This document shows, piece after piece, positions 7,021 to 15,101 of a stretch of DNA of 19,701 nt. Within the stretch, counting starts at the first letter, position 1; the number at the start of each line of letters is the position of its first letter. A program made the translations under genes and the position numbers. Where the stretch lies: contig DASZKW010000093.1 of assembly GCA_035552775.1 (NCBI GenBank), positions 1 through 19,701 on the forward strand, in the 5' to 3' direction. A model generated the notes under the pieces. The model had not been told where the DNA came from. It saw only the letters and a program-made list of their open reading frames with translations, and ran no database searches. The DNA comes from DASZKW01 sp035552775. Lineage in GTDB: Bacteria; Actinomycetota; Acidimicrobiia; Acidimicrobiales; Palsa-688.

Positions 7021-9618
7021 GTGGATCATGATGGCGCCATGGTAGACACCGGCTCCGCGCACCTCGCCGGCTCCGCGCACCTCGCCGGCTCGCCGGCGCC
7101 TCCCGAGGCGCTGTTGTCCGTGCGGGGGGTCAGCGTCCGCTTCGGCGCCGCCATGGTCGTCGACGGCGTCGACCTGGAGATCCGTCCGGGCGAGGTGGTC
7201 GCCCTGGCCGGCGAGAACGGTGCCGGCAAGTCGACCCTCGTTCGCTGCATAGCGGGCGACGTGGCGCCGACCAGTGGCGAGGTCCTCCTCGACGGCAAGC
7301 GCATCCCCGACGTCCCCGGCGCGGTGGCCCGCCGCGGGGTGGCTGTCGTGTGGCAGGACCTCGCGCTGTGCGACAACCTCGACGTGGCGTCGAACCTGCT
7401 GCTCGGGCGCGAACGCGGCCGGGTGCTGCTGTCGGACACCCGTTTCCACGCCCGGGCGAAGGCGCTGCTCGCCGGGCTCGGGATCCCGCTGCCCGACACC
7501 ACCCGCAACGTGCGCTCGTTGTCGGGCGGCCAGCGCCAGCTGCTGGCCGTGGCCCGAGCCATGCGGGACCACCCCCGCCTGCTCGTCCTCGACGAACCGA
7601 CCGCGTCTCTCGGCGTGAAGGAATCGGCGCAGGTGGAGGAGCTGACCAGGGCACTGCGCGGCGAGGGGACGACGATCCTGCTCGTCTCCCACGACATCGA
7701 CCAGATGTTCCGCATCGCCGATCGCATAGTGGTCCTGCGCCACGGCCGCCTCGTCGCCGACGCCGCCACCTCCGCCATCCACCCCGACGACGTCGTGGCC
7801 GCCATGTCGGGCCAGGAACCGGACACCTCGGCCCGCCGCCAGCTGAGCCGCCTGCACGGACTCGTCGACCGCCTGGCGTCAGCCGACCCGTCGTCGAGCC
7901 TGGCGCTGATCCTTTCGGCTCTCGGTGGGGCGCTCGGGGCCCCCCAGCTGTGCATCCACCTGGTCGAAGGGTCCACGCTGCGCGCCGCCGCGTCCCAGGG
8001 CATGCCTGCCGCCCTCATGCGGGCGTGGGCGGAGCTGCCCTTCGGGGTCGGGGGCGGACCCGTCGGCAGGGCCGCCGCCGCCGGTGAGGCCGTGGCGGAC
8101 AGCGACGCCCGCACCAGCGCGGCGTGGGCGCCCTACCGCTACCTCGTCGCCGGCACCGGCGTCGGTTCGCTGGCGGTCCCCGTCACGGGGGCGGACCGCC
8201 TGATCGGGGTCATCACCGTGCTGCTGGCCGCCAACAGCCGCACCGATCGCGACGCCCTCGACCTGGTGACCCTGTACGCCGGGTACGCGGCCAGCGCCGT
8301 GGAACGCGAGCGGCTCCTCGGCGAGGTCACCGCACGAAACCGGGTGCTGGAAACGATCCGCGAGATCCTCGAGACCCTGGCGGGCCCCGTACCGTTGGAG
8401 AAAGGCCTCGCCATCGCCCTGCAGGCCCTGCGCGACGGCCTCCAGTCCGACGAGGTCGCCCTCGTCAGCGTTCCCGCCGACGCGCTCAACGACGCCGAGG
8501 CCGTCGGGTGGGCGGCGAGCAACGCCACCGGCCCGTCGGCCGCCCTCGTCCACACCGCCCGAAGCGTGTTGTCGGGCGTGCGCTGCGACGGGGCCGCCGT
8601 TCCCGTCGCCGATTCAAAGGACGGCTGGCACCTTGCGGTCACGTTCTCGGCGCCGGGCGGGCCCATGGCCTTGGTGGCCGGGTGGGACCACCTGTCCGGC
8701 GCGCCCGAGGGCGCCGCCCTCATGGAGGACGCCGCCAACTCGCTGCGCCTGGCCCTGGAGCGGGCCGAGTCCGAGCGGGCCCACCAGGAAGCCTCGGCGC
8801 TGCGGCGGTCCCATCAGCTCCAGCGGGGTTTCCTCTCCCGCCTCAGCCACGAGTTGCGCACTCCCCTGACCGCCATCCGGGGATACGCCTCGAGCCTCCT
8901 GCAGCCCGACGTCACGTGGGACGGCGACTCCGAGCAACGTTTCTTGACCCGCATCGCCGCCGAGTCGTCGCGCCTCGGTCGCCTGGTCGACGACCTGTTG
9001 GACTTCTCGGCCATCGAGTCGGGGGTCCTTCGCCTCCAACGCGACTGGTGCGACCTGCGTCTGGTGCTCGACGCCGCCGCCGCCTGCCTCCCCCCGGCCA
9101 GCGCGGCGCGCGTCGATGTCGACTGCCCGGCGGGGCTGCCGGCGGTGTGGGCCGACCACGACCGCCTCGAACAGGTCTTCGTGAACCTCATGGACAACGC
9201 CGTGCGCCACAACCCCCCCGGCACCCGGGTGAGGGTTGAGGTCAAGGTCACCGGGGCCGGTACGCCGCTCGGCGCCGGTTCGCTGACCGGGGCCGGGGCC
9301 GGGGCCGGGGCCGGGGCCGGGGTCGGGGCCGGGGCCCCGCCGGGGAAGGGGGCCCTCGACGAGGTTGTGGTGACCGTGGTCGATGACGGCGGCGGGGTGC
9401 CCGAGGAGATGGTGGCCACGCCTTTCGAGCCCCGGGGCCAGCGCCGCGGGCCGACGGCGGGAGCCGGGCTGGGACTGTCGATCAGCAAGGGCATCGTCGA
9501 CGCCCACGGCGGGCGCATCGAGCTCGGTCGCCCGAGCCGGGGGACGCTGTTCCGGATCCACCTGCCGATCGAACTGGCTGGTCCCGACGCACCGCCCGAA
9601 GACCTCCCCCGTGCCTGA
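7021..9618 (+). CDS. Fusion of a sugar-type ABC ATPase, GAF-like sensor and KdpD-like histidine kinase
   Basis: 865 residues counted from GTG 7021; ATG 7039 is an equally plausible start giving 859. Residues about 28-265 are a complete ABC domain: Walker A GENGAGKS (64-71), Q-loop Q112, signature LSGGQ (167-171), Walker B LLVLDEP with D191-E192, and H-loop H224. About 290-430 resembles a GAF domain, and about 440-575 is a second, weaker GAF-like stretch. The kinase follows: phospho-acceptor H610 in FLSRLSHELRTPLTAIRGY, N-box N726 in NLMDNAVRHN, G1 D788-D-G-G-G and G2 GAGLGLS (814-820). A Gly-Ala loop (757-772) sits between the N-box and G1. There is no signal peptide or membrane helix, so it is cytoplasmic. 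The ABC part aligns throughout with the XylG-like ATPase at 11789. The gene overlaps the response regulator, its obvious partner. All ATPase and kinase residues are intact, so both modules should work. The ligand is unknown. Confidence 0.93.
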   Translation: MDHDGAMVDTGSAHLAGSAHLAGSPAPPEALLSVRGVSVRFGAAMVVDGVDLEIRPGEVVALAGENGAGKSTLVRCIAGDVAPTSGEVLLDGKRIPDVPGAVARRGVAVVWQDLALCDNLDVASNLLLGRERGRVLLSDTRFHARAKALLAGLGIPLPDTTRNVRSLSGGQRQLLAVARAMRDHPRLLVLDEPTASLGVKESAQVEELTRALRGEGTTILLVSHDIDQMFRIADRIVVLRHGRLVADAATSAIHPDDVVAAMSGQEPDTSARRQLSRLHGLVDRLASADPSSSLALILSALGGALGAPQLCIHLVEGSTLRAAASQGMPAALMRAWAELPFGVGGGPVGRAAAAGEAVADSDARTSAAWAPYRYLVAGTGVGSLAVPVTGADRLIGVITVLLAANSRTDRDALDLVTLYAGYAASAVERERLLGEVTARNRVLETIREILETLAGPVPLEKGLAIALQALRDGLQSDEVALVSVPADALNDAEAVGWAASNATGPSAALVHTARSVLSGVRCDGAAVPVADSKDGWHLAVTFSAPGGPMALVAGWDHLSGAPEGAALMEDAANSLRLALERAESERAHQEASALRRSHQLQRGFLSRLSHELRTPLTAIRGYASSLLQPDVTWDGDSEQRFLTRIAAESSRLGRLVDDLLDFSAIESGVLRLQRDWCDLRLVLDAAAACLPPASAARVDVDCPAGLPAVWADHDRLEQVFVNLMDNAVRHNPPGTRVRVEVKVTGAGTPLGAGSLTGAGAGAGAGAGVGAGAPPGKGALDEVVVTVVDDGGGVPEEMVATPFEPRGQRRGPTAGAGLGLSISKGIVDAHGGRIELGRPSRGTLFRIHLPIELAGPDAPPEDLPRA
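7051..7086. repeat. 18-bp exact tandem duplication in the kinase N-terminus
   Basis: GGCTCCGCGCACCTCGCC is present twice in a row and encodes GSAHLA-GSAHLA in the flexible segment before the ABC domain. The change is in frame and probably neutral. Confidence 0.85.
9289..9336. repeat. (GGGGCC)8 hexanucleotide microsatellite inside the kinase ATP-binding domain
   Basis: Eight units, seven perfect and one GGGGTC (unit six), read in frame as Gly-Ala pairs with one Gly-Val (residues 757-772). The repeat lies between the N-box and the G1 box, where ordinary kinases have a short beta-hairpin turn. A 6-bp unit keeps the frame whatever the copy number, so slippage would change only loop length. Confidence 0.9.
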
Positions 9619-10309
9619 CCCGGCGACCACCCGGGTACTGGTCGTCGAGGACGACCCCAACATCGTCGACCTGATCCGGGCCAACCTGGCCGTGCGGGGA
9701 TTCGACACTGTCGTGTCGAGCGACGGGTCCCGGGCCCTGCAGCTGCTCGAGACCGAGGACCCCGACATCGTCCTGCTCGACTTGATGCTGCCCGAGGCGG
9801 ACGGCTTCGAGCTGTGCCGCCACATACGCGAGCGATCCGCAGTCGGGGTGATAGTTGTCTCCGCCCGGGGCGGCGAGCGCGACAAGGTCACCGCCCTCAA
9901 CGCCGGCGCCGACGACTACATGACCAAGCCGTTCAGCATCGAGGAGCTCCTGGCCCGCATCAGCGCGACCCTGCGGCGCACCCGCCCCGCCGCCTCGCCA
10001 GAGCCGGCGTCGCCTCTCCTGGTGGCCAACCTCGCCATCGATCTGGCCAGCCAGCAGGTCACCCGGGAGGGATCACCCGTGCACCTCACCCCGACGGAGT
10101 TCGCCCTGCTCCGCGAGCTGGCGACCAATCAGGGCAAGCTGCTCACCCACGCCCACCTGCTCCGGCGGGTGTGGGGTCCGGGATACGAGACCGAGACCGA
10201 GTACGTGCGCGTCTACGTCCGCCGCCTCCGCGCCAAGCTGGAGGTCGAGGGAGGGTCGCCCCTGATCCTCACCCAGGCACGCGCCGGTTACCGGATGGTG
10301 TCCGAGTAG
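9611..10309 (+). CDS. OmpR/KdpE-family response regulator
   Basis: 232 residues from a GTG that overlaps the kinase stop (GTGCCTGA, 8-base overlap), so translation is coupled to the kinase. The same frame is open further upstream, but only inside the kinase gene. Receiver domain: acidic pair D14 and neighbours (VVEDDPN), phospho-acceptor D57 in IVLLDLMLPEADG, S84 and K106 in MTKPFS. The winged-helix DNA-binding domain spans about 130-231, with LTPTEFALLREL and the recognition region ending EYVRVYVRRLRAKLE, closest in style to KdpE. Phosphorylated by the upstream fusion kinase (inference from overlap). The direct-repeat array beginning 51 bp downstream of its stop, before the sugar-binding gene, is the natural target. 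Confidence 0.93.
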   Translation: MPDPATTRVLVVEDDPNIVDLIRANLAVRGFDTVVSSDGSRALQLLETEDPDIVLLDLMLPEADGFELCRHIRERSAVGVIVVSARGGERDKVTALNAGADDYMTKPFSIEELLARISATLRRTRPAASPEPASPLLVANLAIDLASQQVTREGSPVHLTPTEFALLRELATNQGKLLTHAHLLRRVWGPGYETETEYVRVYVRRLRAKLEVEGGSPLILTQARAGYRMVSE

Positions 10310-10359
10310 GGCGCTTTGCCCGTTCCCCCCCAACGGGGCCGTCCCCCGTCGCCGTCGTT

Positions 10360-10413
10360 GTTCATGGAATGTTCACGTTGGGCGCAAAATGTTTACGGGC
10401 CCGTTCACGCAAC
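10360..10413 (+). promoter_or_regulatory. Direct-repeat array (GTTCAyG), candidate response-regulator or Pho-type box
   Basis: Four 11-base units: GTTCATGGAAT (10360), GTTCACGTTGG (10371), GTTTACGGGCC (10391) and GTTCACGCAAC (10403), with start-to-start spacing of 11, 20 and 12 bp. OmpR/PhoB-family regulators bind head-to-tail repeats with an 11-bp period, and actinobacterial PhoP/RegX3 boxes use GTTCACC-like units. The last two units lie where the -35 of the predicted promoter would be, the usual activator position. Bound protein: the local regulator, or a global PhoP. Confidence 0.6.
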
Positions 10414-10419
10414 GGGGCT

Positions 10420-10425
10420 TAGGTT
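10420..10425 (+). promoter_or_regulatory. Candidate -10 element (TAGGTT) of the sugar-ABC operon
   Basis: TAGGTT fits TANNNT and lies 6 bp after the last GTTCAC repeat. No good -35 is seen, as expected for an activator-dependent promoter. The predicted leader is about 55-60 nt and contains a small hairpin (CACCCG/CGGGTG, 10446-10461). Other TANNNT-like hexamers occur downstream, so the position is tentative. Confidence 0.35.
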
Positions 10426-10475
10426 CGTCGGTAGTTCAGTAGGTGTCACCCGTCACCGGGTGCGAGAAGCCGACC

Positions 10476-10483
10476 GGGAGGGA
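10476..10483 (+). promoter_or_regulatory. Ribosome binding site deciding a TTG start
   Basis: GGGAGGGA ends 6 nt before the TTG at 10490 and supports this start over those further upstream in the same frame, which would precede the promoter region and the signal peptide. Confidence 0.75.
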
Positions 10484-10489
10484 ACCGCT

Positions 10490-11740
10490 TTGAAGCTCAC
10501 CAAAAAAGGCGCCGTCGTGTCGATGGCGCTCGTCGCCAGCCTGGCTGCGTCGGCGTGCGGAAGCACGGCGAAGACGTCTACGTCGAGCACCACGTCGGCC
10601 ACGTCGGCCACGTCGGCCACGTCGGGTTCGAGCTCGACCACCTCGGCTTCGGCCCCGACGCTTTCAGCCTCGTCGTTCACCAAGGACTTCTCGGCCATGG
10701 CGCAGCTGACGTCGCTCGCCTCCGCCGGCAAGGGCAACGTCGCCGTCATCCTGCCCGACACGGTGTCGTCGGCCCGCTATACCGAGTTCGATGCTCCCTA
10801 CCTGGCCAAAGCCCTGCAGACGGCAGGGCTCAGCGCCGCGCAGTTCAAGGTGCAAAATGCCCAGGGCAGCGACAGCACCGAGCTCACCGACGCCCAGTCG
10901 GCGATCGCCGCCGGGGCCACCGTGCTCATCATGGACCCGCTCGACTCGGGTGTGGGGGGATCGATCGAGTCGTACGCCAAGTCGCACGGCGTTGCCGTGA
11001 TCGACTATGACCGCCTGACGCTCGGAGGCAGCCGCCAGTACTACGTGAGCTTCGACAACGTCCAGGTGGGCACGCTCATCGGCCAGGGCCTGGCCAGCTG
11101 CGTCACCGCCTGGCACGTCGCCAAGCCGCAGGTCCTGGTGATGCACGGAGCCGCGACCGACAACAACGCCACCCTGTTCACCCAGGGCTACGACGCCGCC
11201 ATGGCCTCGTACTTCTCCTCGGGCCAGTGGGTGAAGGTGGCCGATACCGCCGGCACATGGGACCCGCCCACCGCGGAGACCGAGTTCCAGCAGGCGTACA
11301 CCGCCCACCGCAACATCAACTCCGTGCTGGTGCCCAACGACGAGACCGGCGCCCCGATCGTCACCTACCTGAAGACACTGCACATCCCGGCCAAGACGTT
11401 CCCGGTGACGGGCCAGGACGCCACCCTGGTCGGTCTGCAGAACGTGATCTCCGGCTACCAGTGCGGCACCGCCTACAAGCCGATCTACCTCGAGGCCCAG
11501 GCCGCCGCGGCCCTCGCCATCTACCTGCGAGCGGGCAAGACGCCCCCGTCGGCGCTGGTTAACGGGACGACGGCCGACACCACTTCGAAGGCGTCGGTCC
11601 CCTCGGTGCTGCTCAAGCCGGAATGGGTGACGCCGACCAACGTGGCCTCCACGGTCATCGCCGACGGCTTCGTGCCCGCCTCCCAGCTGTGCGCCGGGGC
11701 CTACGCCGCCGACTGCAAGACCTACGGGATATCCGGGTAG
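10490..11740 (+). CDS. XylF-like sugar-binding lipoprotein of an ABC importer
   Basis: 416 residues from TTG 10490. A signal peptide (MKLTKKGAVVSMALVASLAA) ends in a lipobox-like ASAC, Cys23, so it is probably a lipid-anchored solute-binding protein. Residues 25-60 are a Ser/Thr/Ala linker with an in-frame TSA repeat. The rest is a type I periplasmic binding fold (Peripla_BP_4). The stretch YDRLTLGGSRQYYVSFDN (172-189) is the hallmark of the XylF branch (D-xylose and related pentose or hexose binders). It delivers sugar to the XylH-like permease encoded two genes downstream. The true sugar is not certain. Expression is probably set by the repeat array upstream. Confidence 0.9.
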   Translation: MKLTKKGAVVSMALVASLAASACGSTAKTSTSSTTSATSATSATSGSSSTTSASAPTLSASSFTKDFSAMAQLTSLASAGKGNVAVILPDTVSSARYTEFDAPYLAKALQTAGLSAAQFKVQNAQGSDSTELTDAQSAIAAGATVLIMDPLDSGVGGSIESYAKSHGVAVIDYDRLTLGGSRQYYVSFDNVQVGTLIGQGLASCVTAWHVAKPQVLVMHGAATDNNATLFTQGYDAAMASYFSSGQWVKVADTAGTWDPPTAETEFQQAYTAHRNINSVLVPNDETGAPIVTYLKTLHIPAKTFPVTGQDATLVGLQNVISGYQCGTAYKPIYLEAQAAAALAIYLRAGKTPPSALVNGTTADTTSKASVPSVLLKPEWVTPTNVASTVIADGFVPASQLCAGAYAADCKTYGISG

Positions 11741-11771
11741 AGGCCTCCGGGTAGGAGGGTCCGGCGAACCG

Positions 11772-11788
11772 ATGCATTCCATAAAACC

Positions 11789-11792
<4 letters not shown>
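11772..11792 (+). other. Possible 6-codon leader minicistron overlapping the ATPase start
   Basis: ATG at 11772 opens MHSIKP and stops at TGA 11790-11792, which overlaps the GTG start of the ATPase (GTGA). The only purine-rich ribosome site nearby, AGGAGGG at 11753-11759, lies 12 nt from this ATG but about 30 nt from the ATPase start. Re-initiation coupling is possible; chance is also possible. Confidence 0.25.
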
Positions 11793-12652
<860 letters not shown>

Positions 12653-12653
12653 C

Positions 12654-14003
12654 ATGGTCTCCAAGCCCCCACCGACGTCGTCCACCGTGACCGGCGAGGC
12701 CGAACCGCCGGTACCGCCCGGCGACGCCGACGCGACCAGCGCCCGAGGAGCGCGCGGCGTCGACGTCGCCCTCCTCGAGACCCCCGACCTGGTAGCCGGG
12801 TCGTTCGGCGAGTACCTGTCGGCTTGGGCGAAACGGATCCGCAACGGCGAAAGCGGCATCCTGCCGGTGCTCGGCGGGCTGGTCATCATCATCGTGATCT
12901 TCCAGTCCCAAAGCTCGGTGTTCCTCTCCGCCGGCAATCTCACCAACCTGCTCGTGCAGGGAGCGGTGTTCGTGCTCATCGGCATGGCCGAGGTGTTCGT
13001 CCTCCTCCTGGGCGAGATCGACCTGTCGCTCGGGTACGTGGGAGGCATCGGAGCAGTCGTCACCGCCGCCCTCGCCGCCCCGCCGCGCAACCTCCCCTGG
13101 TGGGTGGCCATCGCCGGCGGCCTGGCGGCCACCGCGCTCATCGGTGTCATCCAGGGCACCCTGATCACCCGGCTGCACCTGCCGTCGTTCGTGGTGACCC
13201 TCGCCGGCCTGCTCGGCTGGGAGGGGGCCGGCATCTTCTTGGTGGAAAAGAGCGGAAGCGGCACCGGCGGCACCATCCGGATCACCAACACCGTCATCAA
13301 TGACTTGGTGAACGGCAACATAAGCCCGACCGCGGGATGGATCATCATGGCCGCCGCCGTCGCTGCGTTCGCGGCGTTCGCCGTGCTGCGCGACAGGCGC
13401 CGCCGGGCCAGCGGCCTGGTCACCGCTCCTTTCGCCCTCACCGTGCTGCGAGTAGCGATAATGGCAATCGCCGGCGTGGTCCTCGTGGCGGTGTGCAACA
13501 CCAACCGCGGCGTGCTCGTCGCCCTGCGGGGGGTGCCGTGGGTGGTGCTCATCGTCCTGGTGATCCTCGCCGGGTGGACGTTCCTGCTCGGGCGCACCCG
13601 TTTCGGGCGTTACGTGTACGCAATCGGGGGCAACGCCGAGGCCGCCCGGCGAGCGGGGATCAACCTCGGGCGCATCCGCCGGGTGGCGTTCACCCTGGCC
13701 GGGCTGACCGCGGGTGCCGGCGGGATCATCTACGCCTCGCGCCTCGGGTCGATCTCCAACAACTTCGACGGCGGCACCCTGGTGCTCTACGCCATCGCCG
13801 CCGCGGTGATCGGCGGCACCAGCTTGTTCGGGGGGCGCGGCAAGATGGTCCACGCCCTGCTCGGTGGCCTGGTGATCGCCACCATCTACAACGGCATGGG
13901 GTTGCTCGGCATCAGCGCCGCCGCCCAGTACATGGTGACCGCCCTGGTGTTGCTCGCCGCCGCGACGGTCGACGCCGTGGCCCGGCGCGGGCGCAGCGCC
14001 TGA
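12654..14003 (+). CDS. XylH-like sugar ABC transporter permease
   Basis: 449 residues. The ATG lies one base after the ATPase stop (TGAcATG), so translation is coupled. A charged, Pro/Ala-rich N-terminal tail of about 65 residues precedes a BPD_transp_2 permease with roughly ten hydrophobic segments, beginning LPVLGGLVIIIVIF near 70. GEIDLSLGYVGG (120-131) is the conserved family motif. GGNAEAARRAGINLGRIR (325-342) is the cytoplasmic coupling helix that contacts the ATPase. The length, with an extra central helical part around 225-305, matches XylH rather than the shorter RbsC. It forms the inner-membrane channel with the XylG-like ATPase. The operon ends here, facing a convergent gene. Confidence 0.92.
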   Translation: MVSKPPPTSSTVTGEAEPPVPPGDADATSARGARGVDVALLETPDLVAGSFGEYLSAWAKRIRNGESGILPVLGGLVIIIVIFQSQSSVFLSAGNLTNLLVQGAVFVLIGMAEVFVLLLGEIDLSLGYVGGIGAVVTAALAAPPRNLPWWVAIAGGLAATALIGVIQGTLITRLHLPSFVVTLAGLLGWEGAGIFLVEKSGSGTGGTIRITNTVINDLVNGNISPTAGWIIMAAAVAAFAAFAVLRDRRRRASGLVTAPFALTVLRVAIMAIAGVVLVAVCNTNRGVLVALRGVPWVVLIVLVILAGWTFLLGRTRFGRYVYAIGGNAEAARRAGINLGRIRRVAFTLAGLTAGAGGIIYASRLGSISNNFDGGTLVLYAIAAAVIGGTSLFGGRGKMVHALLGGLVIATIYNGMGLLGISAAAQYMVTALVLLAAATVDAVARRGRSA

Positions 14004-14054
14004 CGGTCAGGCTGTCGTAAGGGGCGCCGGGCGGGTGGGGGTGCCGGGCCTGAC

Positions 14055-15002
14055 TCAGCTGTTGGCTTCCGCCAGCCGTTCGGCGTGGCGGCGCAGGCAG
14101 ACGCGCAGGTCGGCGGGCGCGAGCACCTCGCAGCGCAGGGACAGCCCGGCGAGGTAACGGACCATGCGCTGCGCCGAGGTGCTGCCGACGTCCACCACGG
14201 TGGAGGGGCCGTCCGCCTCCACGATCGCGATGGCGCTCGGCATGAGCTCGGCCACCTCCTCAGCCGTCGCCGCCACCCGCAGCCGGGCCTCATACGGGTA
14301 GACGCGGACGCGCAGGCCCCGGCGCACCAGGGCGACGGCATCGGGCGGGTCGTCGAAGGTGAAGGTGGTACCGACCCGTTCGAGCCGGGAGAGGCGGTCG
14401 ACTCGAAACGTCCGCCAGTCCCGGCGGTCGATGTCGCGCCCCACGAGGTACCAGCGGGGGCCGACGCGCACCAGCCGGTACGGTTCGACCAGGCGTTCAC
14501 TGGCGCGCCCGGCACGGTCCGCGTACGCGAAGCGGATCCGCTCGCAACGGGCGCAGCCCTGGCCCAAGGCGACCAGGACCTCGGAGGGGACCCGCTCGGC
14601 GCTCGGCCCGTCGAGATGGGCGGTGGCCTCGTGCAGCGCCCGCACCCTGGTCGCCAGGTGGTGGGGGAGCAGATCGTCGAGGCGGGCCAGCACCGACACG
14701 GCGGCCTCCTCCAGACCAGTCACGCTGCCGTCGACGGCGGCGCGCAGGCCGAGCGCCACGGCCATGGCTTCGTCGTCGCCGAGCAGCAAGGGCGGGAGCT
14801 TCCCGCCCCGGCCCAGCTGGTAGCCGCCGTAGGCGCCGGGGGCGGCTTCGACGGGGTAGCCGAGCTGGCGCAGCCGGTCGACGTCGCGGCGCACTGTGCG
14901 ATCGGTGACCGCCAGGCGTTCCGCCAGCTCGATGCCCGTCCACGTGGGTCGGTGCTGGAGCAGGGCCAGCAGGGCGAGCATCCGGCCGGCGCTGTCGCTC
15001 AT
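14055..15002 (-). CDS. WYL-domain transcriptional regulator (YafY/DeoR-type HTH)
   Basis: 315 residues from ATG 15002 (MSDSAGRMLALLALLQ), the usual beginning of the family. The frame is open to 15059, but those codons are atypical and run towards the palindrome, so the internal ATG is preferred. Residues 4-55 are an HTH_11 domain with recognition helix TDRTVRRDVDRLRQLG. The WYL domain spans about 140-215 (RWYLVGRD at 183-190 carries the W-Y-L residues), followed by a WCX-like C-terminal extension. WYL proteins bind ligands or nucleic acid and control adjacent genes. It is divergent from the MFS exporter, with a shared 15-bp palindrome between them, so it most likely represses that exporter and itself. 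Confidence 0.9.
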   Translation of the reverse strand: MSDSAGRMLALLALLQHRPTWTGIELAERLAVTDRTVRRDVDRLRQLGYPVEAAPGAYGGYQLGRGGKLPPLLLGDDEAMAVALGLRAAVDGSVTGLEEAAVSVLARLDDLLPHHLATRVRALHEATAHLDGPSAERVPSEVLVALGQGCARCERIRFAYADRAGRASERLVEPYRLVRVGPRWYLVGRDIDRRDWRTFRVDRLSRLERVGTTFTFDDPPDAVALVRRGLRVRVYPYEARLRVAATAEEVAELMPSAIAIVEADGPSTVVDVGSTSAQRMVRYLAGLSLRCEVLAPADLRVCLRRHAERLAEANS

Positions 15003-15043
15003 GAGGGTTCCACGGGTTTCACGACGGCTCGACGTCCATGACC

Positions 15044-15054
15044 AGAGATTCTCT
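15044..15054. promoter_or_regulatory. 11-bp palindrome in the divergent promoter region
   Basis: AGAGATTCTCT is a perfect palindrome around one central base, 8 bp from the larger GGACAG/CTGTCC palindrome, with a centre-to-centre distance of 21 bp (two helical turns). It could be a second, weaker operator. Confidence 0.4.
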
Positions 15055-15062
15055 CGCATTTA

Positions 15063-15077
15063 GGACAGAATCTGTCC
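15063..15077. promoter_or_regulatory. Palindromic operator candidate GGACAGAATCTGTCC
   Basis: Perfect 6-bp arms (GGACAG/CTGTCC) around AAT, lying between the divergent regulator and MFS genes. It covers the -35 position of the predicted MFS promoter (-10 at 15089) and lies just upstream of the regulator's likely promoter. This suits repression of both genes by the WYL regulator. Confidence 0.6.
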
Positions 15078-15088
15078 GCAGGGGGTTT

Positions 15089-15094
15089 TACCGT
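15089..15094 (+). promoter_or_regulatory. Candidate -10 element (TACCGT) of the MFS gene, leaderless
   Basis: TACCGT ends 7 bases before the ATG at 15102, and no Shine-Dalgarno is present, so the transcript is predicted to start at the start codon. Confidence 0.45.
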
Positions 15095-15101
15095 CGGGGC
15101 C

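Noticed and set aside
9383..9610. Upstream extension of the response regulator by 76 codons
   Set aside because: It lies wholly inside the kinase gene in another frame and is Arg/Ser/Pro-rich; the receiver domain starts normally from GTG 9611.
14004..14054. Bidirectional terminator between the permease and the WYL regulator
   Set aside because: Only a weak TCAGGC/GCCTGA pairing with a loop of about 30 nt and no T-run is visible.
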